In this document: positions 28,339-36,268 of the stretch, piece after piece | Position numbering within the stretch: the stretch's first letter is position 1 | Layout of the letters: every line of letters starts with the position of its first letter | Assembly: GCA_000317655.1 (NCBI GenBank) | Contig: CP003940.1 | Coordinates: 1,674,001-1,738,000, forward strand | DNA from: Cyanobacterium stanieri PCC 7202 | GTDB taxonomy: Bacteria; Cyanobacteriota; Cyanobacteriia; Cyanobacteriales; Cyanobacteriaceae | Length of the DNA: 64,000 bases | Reading direction: 5' to 3' | Notes under the pieces: model-generated | Seen by the model: only the letters and a program-made list of their open reading frames with translations | Databases searched by the model: none | Told to the model about the DNA's origin: nothing | Translations under genes and position numbers: made by a program

Positions 28339-28503
28339 ATGGTTTGCAGATCTCACGGAGTATGCAAAAATAATATGGTTGCCTCTTCAGGGATTGGATT
28401 TTTTAGAATCTGGATCTATTTGGGAGGTTTTTTTACTCTTATTCTGAGGCTTGTTAGTCAAGGCAAACTAGAAGAGTTAGTTTATTCAAATCATTATATC
28501 TAA
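28339..28503 (+). CDS. Small membrane ORF of 54 codons upstream of ftrV
   Basis: An open frame of 54 codons (from ATG 28339) or 42 codons (from ATG 28375, M-V-A-S-S-G-I-G-F-F) ends three bases before the ftrV start. Residues I-G-F-F-R-I-W-I-Y-L-G-G-F-F-T-L-I-L-R-L make one convincing transmembrane helix, followed by the charged tail S-Q-G-K-L-E-E-L. This is the size and pattern of cyanobacterial low-molecular-weight photosynthetic subunits. I cannot name it; the very tight spacing to ftrV and protein-like composition support a real gene. No strong ribosome binding site precedes either ATG. Confidence 0.6.
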   Translation: MVCRSHGVCKNNMVASSGIGFFRIWIYLGGFFTLILRLVSQGKLEELVYSNHYI

Positions 28504-28506
28504 ATT

Positions 28507-28734
28507 ATGAACGTAGGCGATCGCATTAAGGTAACTGAATCAGTAATTGTATATCATCACCCTGAGCATAAGAAGACTGCTTTTGATATTAAGGGCATGG
28601 AAGGAGAGTTAATAGAAATTGTAACAGAGTGGCAGGGAAGACCTGTAAGCGCTAATTTCCCTTATTTGGTTAAGTTTAGCAAGAAGTTTAAGGCTCATTT
28701 TCGGGAGGATGAGATTTCAAAAATTGACAATTAG
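28507..28734 (+). CDS. ftrV: Ferredoxin-thioredoxin reductase, variable chain
   Basis: FtrV is the small SH3-like subunit that, with the catalytic FtrC (4Fe-4S) chain, lets photosynthetic ferredoxin reduce thioredoxin for light control of enzymes. Of 75 residues, M-N-V-G-D-R-I-K-V, Y-H-H-P-E-H, F-D-I-K-G-M-E-G-E and W-Q-G-R-P-V-S-A-N all match the family. The catalytic chain ftrC is not in this window. It follows a small membrane ORF by three bases and converges with the cystine lyase gene, with a 29-nt hairpin repeat between. Confidence 0.95.
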   Translation: MNVGDRIKVTESVIVYHHPEHKKTAFDIKGMEGELIEIVTEWQGRPVSANFPYLVKFSKKFKAHFREDEISKIDN

Positions 28735-28746
28735 AGTTTAGGTTTT

Positions 28747-28775
28747 GCCCCCTAAATCCCCCAATTCTGGGGGAC
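28747..28775. repeat. 29-nt hairpin repeat, copy 1
   Basis: Identical in all 29 bases to the copies at 37739 and 53804. It starts GCCCCCTAAA and contains the hairpin TCCCCCA-ATTC-TGGGGGA. It lies between convergent ftrV and the cystine lyase gene. Confidence 0.9.
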
Positions 28776-28806
28776 ATCCATTCTAACAATTTATCCGAGC
28801 TTCATA

Positions 28807-29958
28807 TTAAACCATTGAGCGAATTTGTTTAATGAGGTTTTCGATTTCTGATTCGAGGGAGAAGTAATGGACACAAGCCCTGACGCAGGAGGGATAGGCA
28901 AGGGTGCGTAGATAATAGCCTTTGTTTTCTAGTTGGGATACCAATTGACTAGGATTTTCGGTATAGAAAGAGACTAATCCTGATTGGGGGGGTGAGTTTT
29001 TTAGGCATTGGATGCCGTCTATTTTGTTTAATTCTTCCCAGAGATAGGCACTTAGTTGGCAGATGCGTTGATAGCGTTTTTCGGGGTTGCCCCATGCTTG
29101 GTGAAGGGCGATCGCCCCTGCTAATCCTGTATATAATGGATATGCTGAGGTGGCTATTTCATATCTACTACCATCGGGGGCAAAGGGTAAATCGGATTTA
29201 CTAAAATCAAGACTACGCCAACCGATAAAAGTGGGATGAAGGGGAGTTGCTAAATTCTCTTTGACATACAAAAAACCAACTCCCGTAGGGCCACATAACC
29301 ATTTATGCCCTGTACATCCATAGAAGTCAACTCCTGTATCGGGAAGGTTGAGGGGCAGTAATCCTGCGGATTGGGCGCCATCAACAAGGATTTGGATGGG
29401 TTTTTTACTGGGGTATTGATGGCATACTTGACTGATTTCTTTGAGGGGTAATACTTGCCCCGTATTCCACAATACATGACTAATTACCACTAGGCGAGTG
29501 GCAGGGGTAAGGTGATTTTTGATTACTTCTACGGGGTTTCCTTGGTTGAGGGTATCCACGAGGGCAAAGGTGGAAACTTTAACACCAAATCTTCTACTAA
29601 TTTCTTTGATACTGGCTATTACCCCCGGATGTTCGGCATCACTGAGTAATATTTCATCCCCTGCTTTCCATTCAATGCCCCAAAGGGCAATATTACAACT
29701 ACCTGTGACATTTTCGCTCAGGGTAATGGTTTCTATTTTACTGTTAGTTTCAAGGGCGATCGCACTTTTGACATTATCAATATTTTCATTAACCCAACTA
29801 TTTATTTTTAAACCAAAAGGTCCTACTTTTTCTACATATTTATAGGTATCAAAAATAGTTTCTAATACTGAATCAGCAAGGATTCCTTGACCACCAAAAT
29901 TAAAATAATACTTATCTTTTAACCCTGCGAAATCTGTTCTTAATTCTTTAATATCCAT
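28807..29958 (-). CDS. Class V aminotransferase-fold PLP enzyme, C-DES-like L-cysteine/cystine lyase
   Basis: PLP enzyme of 383 residues. The Schiff-base Lys is K219 in G-C-T-G-H-K-W-L-C-G-P-T-G-V-G; V-D-G-A-Q-S-A-G and H-V-L-W-N-T-G-Q are further family motifs. It resembles the cystine C-S lyase (C-DES) of Synechocystis, which releases persulfide for Fe-S assembly, more than IscS or SufS: the loop with the active-site Cys of SufS/IscS desulfurases is not apparent. Isopenicillin N epimerase-like annotations refer to the same fold. The C-terminal R-T-L-A-Y-P-S-C-V-R-A-C-V is notable. Confidence 0.87.
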   Translation of the reverse strand: MDIKELRTDFAGLKDKYYFNFGGQGILADSVLETIFDTYKYVEKVGPFGLKINSWVNENIDNVKSAIALETNSKIETITLSENVTGSCNIALWGIEWKAGDEILLSDAEHPGVIASIKEISRRFGVKVSTFALVDTLNQGNPVEVIKNHLTPATRLVVISHVLWNTGQVLPLKEISQVCHQYPSKKPIQILVDGAQSAGLLPLNLPDTGVDFYGCTGHKWLCGPTGVGFLYVKENLATPLHPTFIGWRSLDFSKSDLPFAPDGSRYEIATSAYPLYTGLAGAIALHQAWGNPEKRYQRICQLSAYLWEELNKIDGIQCLKNSPPQSGLVSFYTENPSQLVSQLENKGYYLRTLAYPSCVRACVHYFSLESEIENLIKQIRSMV

Positions 29959-30000
29959 AAAATTAGGGGTCGAACATTGTTCAACCCTTTTAATGTAGAC

Positions 30001-30028
30001 TTGTCAATTGTCTATTGTACATTGTCAA
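30001..30028. repeat. Heptameric tandem repeat (TTGTCAA type)
   Basis: Four heptamers in phase: TTGTCAA, TTGTCTA, TTGTACA, TTGTCAA. It lies between the cystine lyase gene and the DUF4327 gene. Confidence 0.7.
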
Positions 30029-30051
30029 TCTTAAAAGACTATTTTAGCCCC

Positions 30052-30300
30052 CTAATCATTATCCCATCTCTCGGCCCCTAAAAGGTCGGCGATGGAATCA
30101 CGCAATAAGAAATCTTGCTCTTCGAGATTTTTCTCAACTCCTGCCCATTCCCTCGCAGGAATAAATTGAGCTACGCTATAGATGGGTTGGTGGCGACTAA
30201 GGACACCTTTTTCTACTAACGCCCTAATCTCATCTCGAATAAAATCGAAGTTATATCCATAGGAGGATACAGTGGGAAAAATTTGAGTATTCATAATCAT
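30052..30300 (-). CDS. DUF4327 family protein
   Basis: Protein of 82 residues that matches cyanobacterial DUF4327: F-I-R-D-E-I-R-A-L-V-E-K-G-V near residue 20, S-R-H-Q-P-I-Y-S-V-A-Q-F-I-P-A-R-E-W, and the ending L-R-D-S-I-A-D-L-L-G. It is soluble, probably helical. Function unknown. The downstream spacer contains a heptameric repeat. The start ATG 30300 is followed by another ATG two codons later. Confidence 0.9.
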   Translation of the reverse strand: MIMNTQIFPTVSSYGYNFDFIRDEIRALVEKGVLSRHQPIYSVAQFIPAREWAGVEKNLEEQDFLLRDSIADLLGAERWDND

Positions 30301-30465
30301 AAGATTGCTTGTTTTCAGTTGCTACTAAAAAGTAATAACTTTCTGTTAAATTTTATACTTTTCATTTTAAAAGTCGCAACTTTTTCCCCTTTTTGATTTA
30401 ATTAATGGTAATACTTTTATTTGAGTGTTATAATTGCTAACTACTTTTTTCGATAACTCTTTTTT

Positions 30466-31335
30466 ATGGACTTATTGCGATCGCTCCCCATAGGCTTATA
30501 TGTAGAAAAACCCTTTTCTTGGCTTCATCGATTAGATCCGAGGGTAAAACTAGGGTGGTTAATGAGTCTTATTTTATCACCCTTATTAGCTAATAGTCCA
30601 TGGAGGATATTTTTAGTAGTTTTCTTACTCTTAATTACTTGGTTATCATTTATTCCTTGGCGAGTACAAAAAAAACAAATTACTTGGTTATTATTAATTG
30701 GAATTTTTATTTTTATTTTAACAGCGATCGCCCCTGATGGTTTAAGTATTACTTATCAGCCTCGTTTACCAGAAAGTGAAATTGCTATTACCCAACCGAC
30801 AGAATATCGATATACACTATATAGTATTGGAACCTTTAGTGTGACGAGAAGATCTTTCGATTTAGCTATTCGGGTAAGTACCCTATTTTTTACCCTAATT
30901 TACAGTAGTAATCTTTTTTTATTAACCACTGCTCCCGAAGAAATTACCGCAGGATTAGAAGATTTATTATCCCCTTTAAATAAATTTAAATTTCCTGTTA
31001 CTGAAATGATTTTAACTCTCACTTTAGCCTTACGTTTTATTCCTTTAGTATTAGAAGAAATCCAAAACTTAATCAGATCTATCCGCACTAGAGCCATAAA
31101 ATGGCGAAAACTAGGCATCAAAAAAAGCATTCAAATATGGGTAATAGTGATGGAAAAACTATTAGAAAATATCCTTCTCAGAGCCGAACAAATTGCGATC
31201 GCCATGGAAGCAAGGGGGTTCACTTCTCCCCAAAAACATCAAGTACAATGGCACCAATCAAGAATCAAAACAAATGATGTGGTTGCTTTATTTTTTCTAG
31301 TAATTTTTTGGGTATTTAGAGGCTTTATTGGCTAA
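30466..31335 (+). CDS. ecfT: ECF transporter transmembrane protein EcfT (CbiQ-type)
   Basis: EcfT is the scaffold of energy-coupling-factor uptake systems; it couples the ATPase pair to a vitamin- or metal-binding S component. The 289-residue protein starts S-L-P-I-G-L-Y-V, has L-D-P-R-V-K-L-G-W (residues 25-33), five or six hydrophobic helices and the cytoplasmic coupling motif A-I-A-M-E-A-R-G-F (about 246-254). Neither ATPase nor S component is adjacent, typical of group II ECF systems. The substrate cannot be assigned. Confidence 0.92.
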   Translation: MDLLRSLPIGLYVEKPFSWLHRLDPRVKLGWLMSLILSPLLANSPWRIFLVVFLLLITWLSFIPWRVQKKQITWLLLIGIFIFILTAIAPDGLSITYQPRLPESEIAITQPTEYRYTLYSIGTFSVTRRSFDLAIRVSTLFFTLIYSSNLFLLTTAPEEITAGLEDLLSPLNKFKFPVTEMILTLTLALRFIPLVLEEIQNLIRSIRTRAIKWRKLGIKKSIQIWVIVMEKLLENILLRAEQIAIAMEARGFTSPQKHQVQWHQSRIKTNDVVALFFLVIFWVFRGFIG

Positions 31336-31577
31336 CATTAAATCAGCTTAAAAAAATATCAAATCAGAAACCAATATAGAGAAAAGTTTTTGATAAGCTA
31401 ACAATATTAAGCCTAAATTATCAGTCAATATATGTTGAACATTACTGTAATACATAATATTAAAAAAAGGTCGTGAAAATTGTAAAAAATAATGCTAGGA
31501 TACATATTAATTGGTGACTTATTACCAAAAAAAACTGACAAGATAGTCAATAACTAACCATCATAAACTTATAATTA

Positions 31578-33113
31578 GTGTTCTTAAAATTCCCAAAAGA
31601 AAAAGAAAACCCCATTTTCTTTTTTATTATCATCAACCTCGGGTTGGTGATACTATACATTTTAGGTATAAATGCTAGTCATCAATTTAGTACCCTTCAT
31701 TCCGAAGTGGCTTCTGTATGGTTTCCCTCAGCCATCACCTTACCCATGGTATTTAAATATGGCATACAAGTTTTTCCCGGTATTATTATCGCTTCAATTA
31801 TCGGACTAACCCCCTCCCTCGAAAGAATTAGCCCAGATTTATCCTTTATCGGCTTTGCTTTTATACAAATAGCTTGTGCATTAGCCAACTGTTTTCAACC
31901 CATCGTTGCCCTATATCTAGTCAGAACATTTGCCCCCAGCAAAGATATATTTATTAACATAAAATCAGTGTGTATTTTTATCGGGGCAGTAATTTTTTCT
32001 CCCATTATTTCCGCATTAATGGGTATAACAGGATTACTGATTATTAATGTTATTACCATCGCAGAATATCCCACATCATTTTTAACTTGGTGGTTGGGTA
32101 GTGCCTTAGCCCATGTTATTTTTTCTCCCACCATTATGCAATGGAATAAGAAGGATTTTATTCCTCAAAGTGCGAGTATATGGGAAATAATTTTTATGGG
32201 TTTAATTATATTATTTGCCTGTCTTCTTGCTTTTATATTTGCCTATCCTATTGAATATCTATTAGTACCTCCTCTAATTTGGGCAGTTTTTAGATTAAAA
32301 CGTTTTCAAGCTAGTTTATTAGTCAGTATTATTGCCTTAGTTGCCATTATTGCTACCAGTAAAGGTTATGGGGTATTTGTAAAAGAATCTACCAATTTAT
32401 CTTTGATTTTATTACAATCATTTACCGCAGTCATCTCCATTTTTACTTTAATTCTTTCTGCGGCCCTGACAGAAAAAACCATTGCTCAAAATCAGTTAAA
32501 CCAAACTTTAGAAAATTTAGAAGCTACGGTATTAAGACGTACCAACGAACTAGAAAAAACCCAAATTAATTTACGTCATGCCAATAAAACTTTGGCAAAA
32601 ATGGCCTATATTGACAGTTTAACTCAAGTTGCTAATCGAGCTTATTTTGACAAAATTATACAACGAGAATGGGAACAGTTAATAGTAGAAAAAGAGTGTA
32701 TTTCTTTATTATTAATAGACGTTGATTATTTTAAAAATTATAATGATTTTTATGGACATCCAGAGGGAGATATTTGTTTAAAAAAAATCGCCCAATGTTT
32801 CAAATCTGTTGTGCGTTATTCTTCCGATGTTGTGGCGCGATATGGTGGGGAAGAATTTGCCATTATTTTACCCTATGCCAATTGTGATCAAGCCATGCTT
32901 GTAGCAGGTAAAATTCAAAATGCGATCGCCTCTTGTGCCATAAACCATGAAACCTCCGAAGTTTCTGAGAATATCACTGTTAGTATCGGCATTACCACCA
33001 TGAAACCGAGTTATGATAGTAGTCCTGATGATTTAATCAAAAGGGCCGATGAAGCCCTCTATTTAGCGAAACAAGAAGGCAGGAATAGATTTAAAGTCAA
33101 TGGAATTGAGTAA
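31578..33113 (+). CDS. MASE1-GGDEF diguanylate cyclase
   Basis: 511 residues. Eight or so hydrophobic helices form a MASE1 sensor domain (about 1-300, with S-V-W-F-P-S-A-I-T-L-P), followed by a coiled-coil linker (L-E-N-L-E-A-T-V-L-R-R-T-N-E-L-E) and a GGDEF domain with D-x-L-T-x-V-x-N-R and the active-site R-Y-G-G-E-E-F. The product is c-di-GMP, which in cyanobacteria affects motility and aggregation. The usual I-site RxxD before GGEEF reads Y-S-S-D, so product inhibition may be lost. GTG 31578 is used as the start; no ATG precedes the first membrane helix. Confidence 0.9.
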   Translation: MFLKFPKEKENPIFFFIIINLGLVILYILGINASHQFSTLHSEVASVWFPSAITLPMVFKYGIQVFPGIIIASIIGLTPSLERISPDLSFIGFAFIQIACALANCFQPIVALYLVRTFAPSKDIFINIKSVCIFIGAVIFSPIISALMGITGLLIINVITIAEYPTSFLTWWLGSALAHVIFSPTIMQWNKKDFIPQSASIWEIIFMGLIILFACLLAFIFAYPIEYLLVPPLIWAVFRLKRFQASLLVSIIALVAIIATSKGYGVFVKESTNLSLILLQSFTAVISIFTLILSAALTEKTIAQNQLNQTLENLEATVLRRTNELEKTQINLRHANKTLAKMAYIDSLTQVANRAYFDKIIQREWEQLIVEKECISLLLIDVDYFKNYNDFYGHPEGDICLKKIAQCFKSVVRYSSDVVARYGGEEFAIILPYANCDQAMLVAGKIQNAIASCAINHETSEVSENITVSIGITTMKPSYDSSPDDLIKRADEALYLAKQEGRNRFKVNGIE

Positions 33114-33131
33114 GTTAAAATTGTTTAAAAA

Positions 33132-34949
33132 ATGGCATCATTTAAAGACCTAATCAGCTACTACGATAAATATAAATTAGCGGTATTTTTTAGCATTGGT
33201 GCATCAGGGTTATTTGAAATCATTGATTTAGCCATACCCTACCTAATTGGTCAAATTCTTAACGTTTTGTCAGGAAATCCCCTCGACATTTTTTTAGAAA
33301 ATATCATCATTTCCCTCGCAACACTGTTCAATTTATCCAGCGAAGCCCAAGTCACCAACTTAATTATATTATGTGGATTTATATTTATAATTGCTGTGGT
33401 GCGATCGCCCATACAACCGTGGATAGGCTCTTGGTATCATTGGGAAATCACCCTCAAAGCCAGAAGAGACTACTCCCAAAAAGTGATCGAAAAAATCCTC
33501 ACCTTACCCCTAGGATTTTATGACGAAAATAATCCGGGTAGAATCGCAGGAAGAATCGCCCGAGGAATTTCCAATCATACTTGGACATACCCCGAAATTG
33601 CTGGACAATTTATTCCAAAACTCATCAGAGTATTGGGAATCTTTGTAGTTATTCTCCTAATTGAAAAATGGTTGGCATTAGGATTCATAATCTCTTTTAC
33701 CCTCATTCTTACCCTCACCTTATTTCATCTCAAAAAATTAATAATTCAAGAAGAAAAATTAGACGCTCATCAAGAAAACACCGAAAGTAGAACCTCAGAA
33801 ATCATTACCAACATAAAAACCGTTAAGGCTTTTGCCACCGAATCGAGGGAGTTGGCAAGACAAAAGAAAAGATTTAACCGTGAATATCAAGTGGTCATCC
33901 ATCGCATTCACCTAGGTTATGTCAAATTAGCCACTTGGAATCGCACCGTAGTGCAGTTATCCCTATTTTTGGTGTTTGTGGGGGTACTAATCCCTACCTT
34001 TAGGGGGCAGATGTCCCTCGGGCATTTTATCACCACCTACACCCTTGCCAGTATGGCCTATGCCGAATTAGAACCCCTAAGCAACTTAGCGGAAGTTTTT
34101 GCCCGTCGCTACGCCTCCATGATTCGCTTTCATGAGTTTATGAATTTACCCGTAGGGCAGGATGCGGCGAGTTTGATTCCCGAATATTTACCTGATAATC
34201 CCTATCAATTTACGGGCAAATTGGAATTTAAAAATATTTCCTTTGGTTATCACCCCAGTAGTTTGGTGTTAGATCAAATTAATTTTAAACTTGAACCCTA
34301 TCAAACCGTAGCTTTGGTAGGACGTTCAGGCTCTGGTAAATCCACCTTGGTTAAGCTCTTATTCCGCTATTTTGACCCCTTGGAGGGAGAAATCGTCTTG
34401 GATGGTCAAAATATTAAAACCCTTGATATAAGCCGTTATCGTCGTCGTCTGGCTATTGTTCATCAGGAGGTGGATATGTTTAATGGTACTATTCTTGATA
34501 ATTTGACCTATGGTAATCCCCAAGTGGGTTTGAGAGAACTTAAACAAGCCTGTGCGATCGCCCGTGTAGATGATTTTATCGAAAAACTACCCGACAAATA
34601 TCATACCATTGTGGGAGAAAGGGGAGTAAGACTATCGGGAGGACAAAAACAAAGATTAGGCATCGCTAGGGCATTAATCGTTAACCCAGACATTCTCGTC
34701 TTTGACGAAGCCACCTCCAGCCTCGACTATGAATCAGAAAGAGAAATTCAACTGGCAATGAAATCCATTTTTGGCACTCGTACTACCCTTATTATTGCTC
34801 ATCGTCTAAGCACCGTAAGAGAGGCAGATAAAATAATTGTCCTTGACAATGGTAAAATTGCCGAAGTAGGTAATCATCATCAATTGTTAAATCAGGGGGG
34901 TATATATCAGCGATTACATTCCTTACAAGAGACAGGAGACTTATATTGA
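33132..34949 (+). CDS. ABC transporter, fused permease and ATPase (exporter type)
   Basis: 605 residues: a six-helix type 1 exporter domain (about 1-330) and a nucleotide-binding domain with Walker A G-R-S-G-S-G-K-S-T-L, Q-loop region, signature L-S-G-G-Q-K-Q-R, Walker B I-L-V-F-D-E-A-T-S-S-L-D and H-loop A-H-R-L-S-T. All catalytic residues are present, so a homodimeric lipid, peptide or drug exporter is expected; the substrate is unknown. It starts 18 bases after the cyclase gene. Its stop codon TGA straddles the left end of a MITE. Confidence 0.93.
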   Translation: MASFKDLISYYDKYKLAVFFSIGASGLFEIIDLAIPYLIGQILNVLSGNPLDIFLENIIISLATLFNLSSEAQVTNLIILCGFIFIIAVVRSPIQPWIGSWYHWEITLKARRDYSQKVIEKILTLPLGFYDENNPGRIAGRIARGISNHTWTYPEIAGQFIPKLIRVLGIFVVILLIEKWLALGFIISFTLILTLTLFHLKKLIIQEEKLDAHQENTESRTSEIITNIKTVKAFATESRELARQKKRFNREYQVVIHRIHLGYVKLATWNRTVVQLSLFLVFVGVLIPTFRGQMSLGHFITTYTLASMAYAELEPLSNLAEVFARRYASMIRFHEFMNLPVGQDAASLIPEYLPDNPYQFTGKLEFKNISFGYHPSSLVLDQINFKLEPYQTVALVGRSGSGKSTLVKLLFRYFDPLEGEIVLDGQNIKTLDISRYRRRLAIVHQEVDMFNGTILDNLTYGNPQVGLRELKQACAIARVDDFIEKLPDKYHTIVGERGVRLSGGQKQRLGIARALIVNPDILVFDEATSSLDYESEREIQLAMKSIFGTRTTLIIAHRLSTVREADKIIVLDNGKIAEVGNHHQLLNQGGIYQRLHSLQETGDLY

Positions 34950-35146
34950 CCTCAGTTCGGGATAATAGTTGTCAGTATGGTTAGGTTACAGGTTTATAAT
35001 ACCACCAGCCTTGGTTAATTCCTTGATGAAAGTAAATACGGGAAAATTAATTAACATACAGTTTTTTTGTAAATTTCTTAACCTGACACCCGACACCCGA
35101 TACCTGACACCTTTACAAAACTATAAATTTTATCCCGAACTCAGGT
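34949..35146 (+). mobile_element. Complete MITE-like element, copy 2
   Basis: About 198 bases with terminal inverted repeats ACCTCAGTTCGGGATAA (34949-34965) and TTATCCCGAACTCAGGT (35130-35146), one mismatch. Both sides carry TATATTG (34942-34948 and 35147-35153), a candidate 7-bp target duplication. The inside shares AGGTTACAGG, ATTAATTAACAT and ACCTGACACC stretches with the copy at 18.95 kb but lacks its 20-bp palindrome. There is no ORF that could encode a transposase. Confidence 0.82.
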
Positions 35147-35205
35147 TATATTGATAGTTTCAGTGTTCATTTACTGATTATTTTTTGCTCAAACTATTAT
35201 TGATA

Positions 35206-36165
35206 ATGAATGTTGATGAATTACTAAGATTATATTCCCAAGGACAAAAAGAATTTAGTCGTTTGAACCTTTCTGCTAGTGAAATAATCCAAGCTAATCT
35301 GACTCAAATCGAACTAAATCACAGCGACTTAAGTTGGAGTAATTTAAGTTCAACGGATTTGAGTGGTGCTAATTTTTGTCATGCCGACTTAGTAAATACC
35401 CGTATTATTAGTTCTCGTTTAATCGGCGCCCTGATGCAACATTGTGACTTGAGTTATGGTGACTTGAGTTGGACAAATTTAAATAGTGTCGATTTGAGTT
35501 ATGCAGATTTAAGTTATGCCAATTTATCAAATACCTTCCTCTCCAATGCCAATTTAACCGGTGCAAATTTGACAGGGGCAACCTTGACAGGGGCAACTTT
35601 GACAGGGGCAAACTTTACGAGGGCAGATTTAACCGAAGCAAATTTAAGTGGTTTGAATTTAATGGAGGCAGATTTAACGAGGGCGAATTTATCTGCGTCT
35701 AATTTGCAAGGTTGTAGTTTTAATGAGGCAAATTTTAGTCGGGCGGATTTAAGGGAAGCGGATTTAAAAAATTCTATTTTGGAGGGGGTTTTTCTCCATC
35801 GAGCCAATTTATCAAGGGCAAATTTACGGGGGGCAAATTTTTCAGGGGCAGTGTTACACGGTTTGGGAAGTAAAAGGTTTAGTTTATCTCCTTTACGCAA
35901 AAAAACAGGGGGAAGGGGGCAAATTTTGTTTGTTTATGCTAACTTAAAAGGGGCAAATTTAACGGGAGCAAATTTGGAAAATAGTTATTTGAGCCATGCT
36001 TATCTACAGAAGAGTATTTTTAATGATGCTAATTTGCAAGGCTCAAATTTTATGGAAGCAGATTTAGAAAAAGCAGATTTAAGAGGTGCAGATTTAAGGA
36101 ATAGTAACCTCGGAGGGGCAAACTTAAAAGAAACCATTATGCCCGATGGTTCGACTCATCCCTAA
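35206..36165 (+). CDS. Pentapeptide repeat protein
   Basis: 319 residues built of A(D/N)LXX pentapeptides from about residue 30 to 310, which fold as a right-handed quadrilateral beta-helix. The helix is interrupted at about residues 222-245 by a basic non-repeat insert (S-K-R-F-S-L-S-P-L-R-K-K), then resumes. Repeat position i is mostly A and centre L. Cyanobacteria have many such proteins and most have no known function; DNA-mimic (Qnr-like) roles are one possibility. ATG 35206 (M-N-V-D-E-L-L-R-L-Y) is preferred over TTG 35185. Confidence 0.9.
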   Translation: MNVDELLRLYSQGQKEFSRLNLSASEIIQANLTQIELNHSDLSWSNLSSTDLSGANFCHADLVNTRIISSRLIGALMQHCDLSYGDLSWTNLNSVDLSYADLSYANLSNTFLSNANLTGANLTGATLTGATLTGANFTRADLTEANLSGLNLMEADLTRANLSASNLQGCSFNEANFSRADLREADLKNSILEGVFLHRANLSRANLRGANFSGAVLHGLGSKRFSLSPLRKKTGGRGQILFVYANLKGANLTGANLENSYLSHAYLQKSIFNDANLQGSNFMEADLEKADLRGADLRNSNLGGANLKETIMPDGSTHP

Positions 36166-36268
36166 TGGGCAATTTTTTTTCAAGATACCTCAATAATCTC
36201 CTATCATAGGGTATCTCCACCGTTATAGTGTGTCAAAATGGTAGTATCATTCATTCCTTAGAGTTATA

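Noticed and set aside
35408-35900. Minus-strand ORFs over the pentapeptide gene
   Set aside because: Low-complexity shadows produced by the repeated codons of the true gene.
36148-36157. GGTTCGACTC, like a tRNA T-loop
   Set aside because: It lies inside the pentapeptide protein gene and no acceptor or anticodon stem can be built around it.
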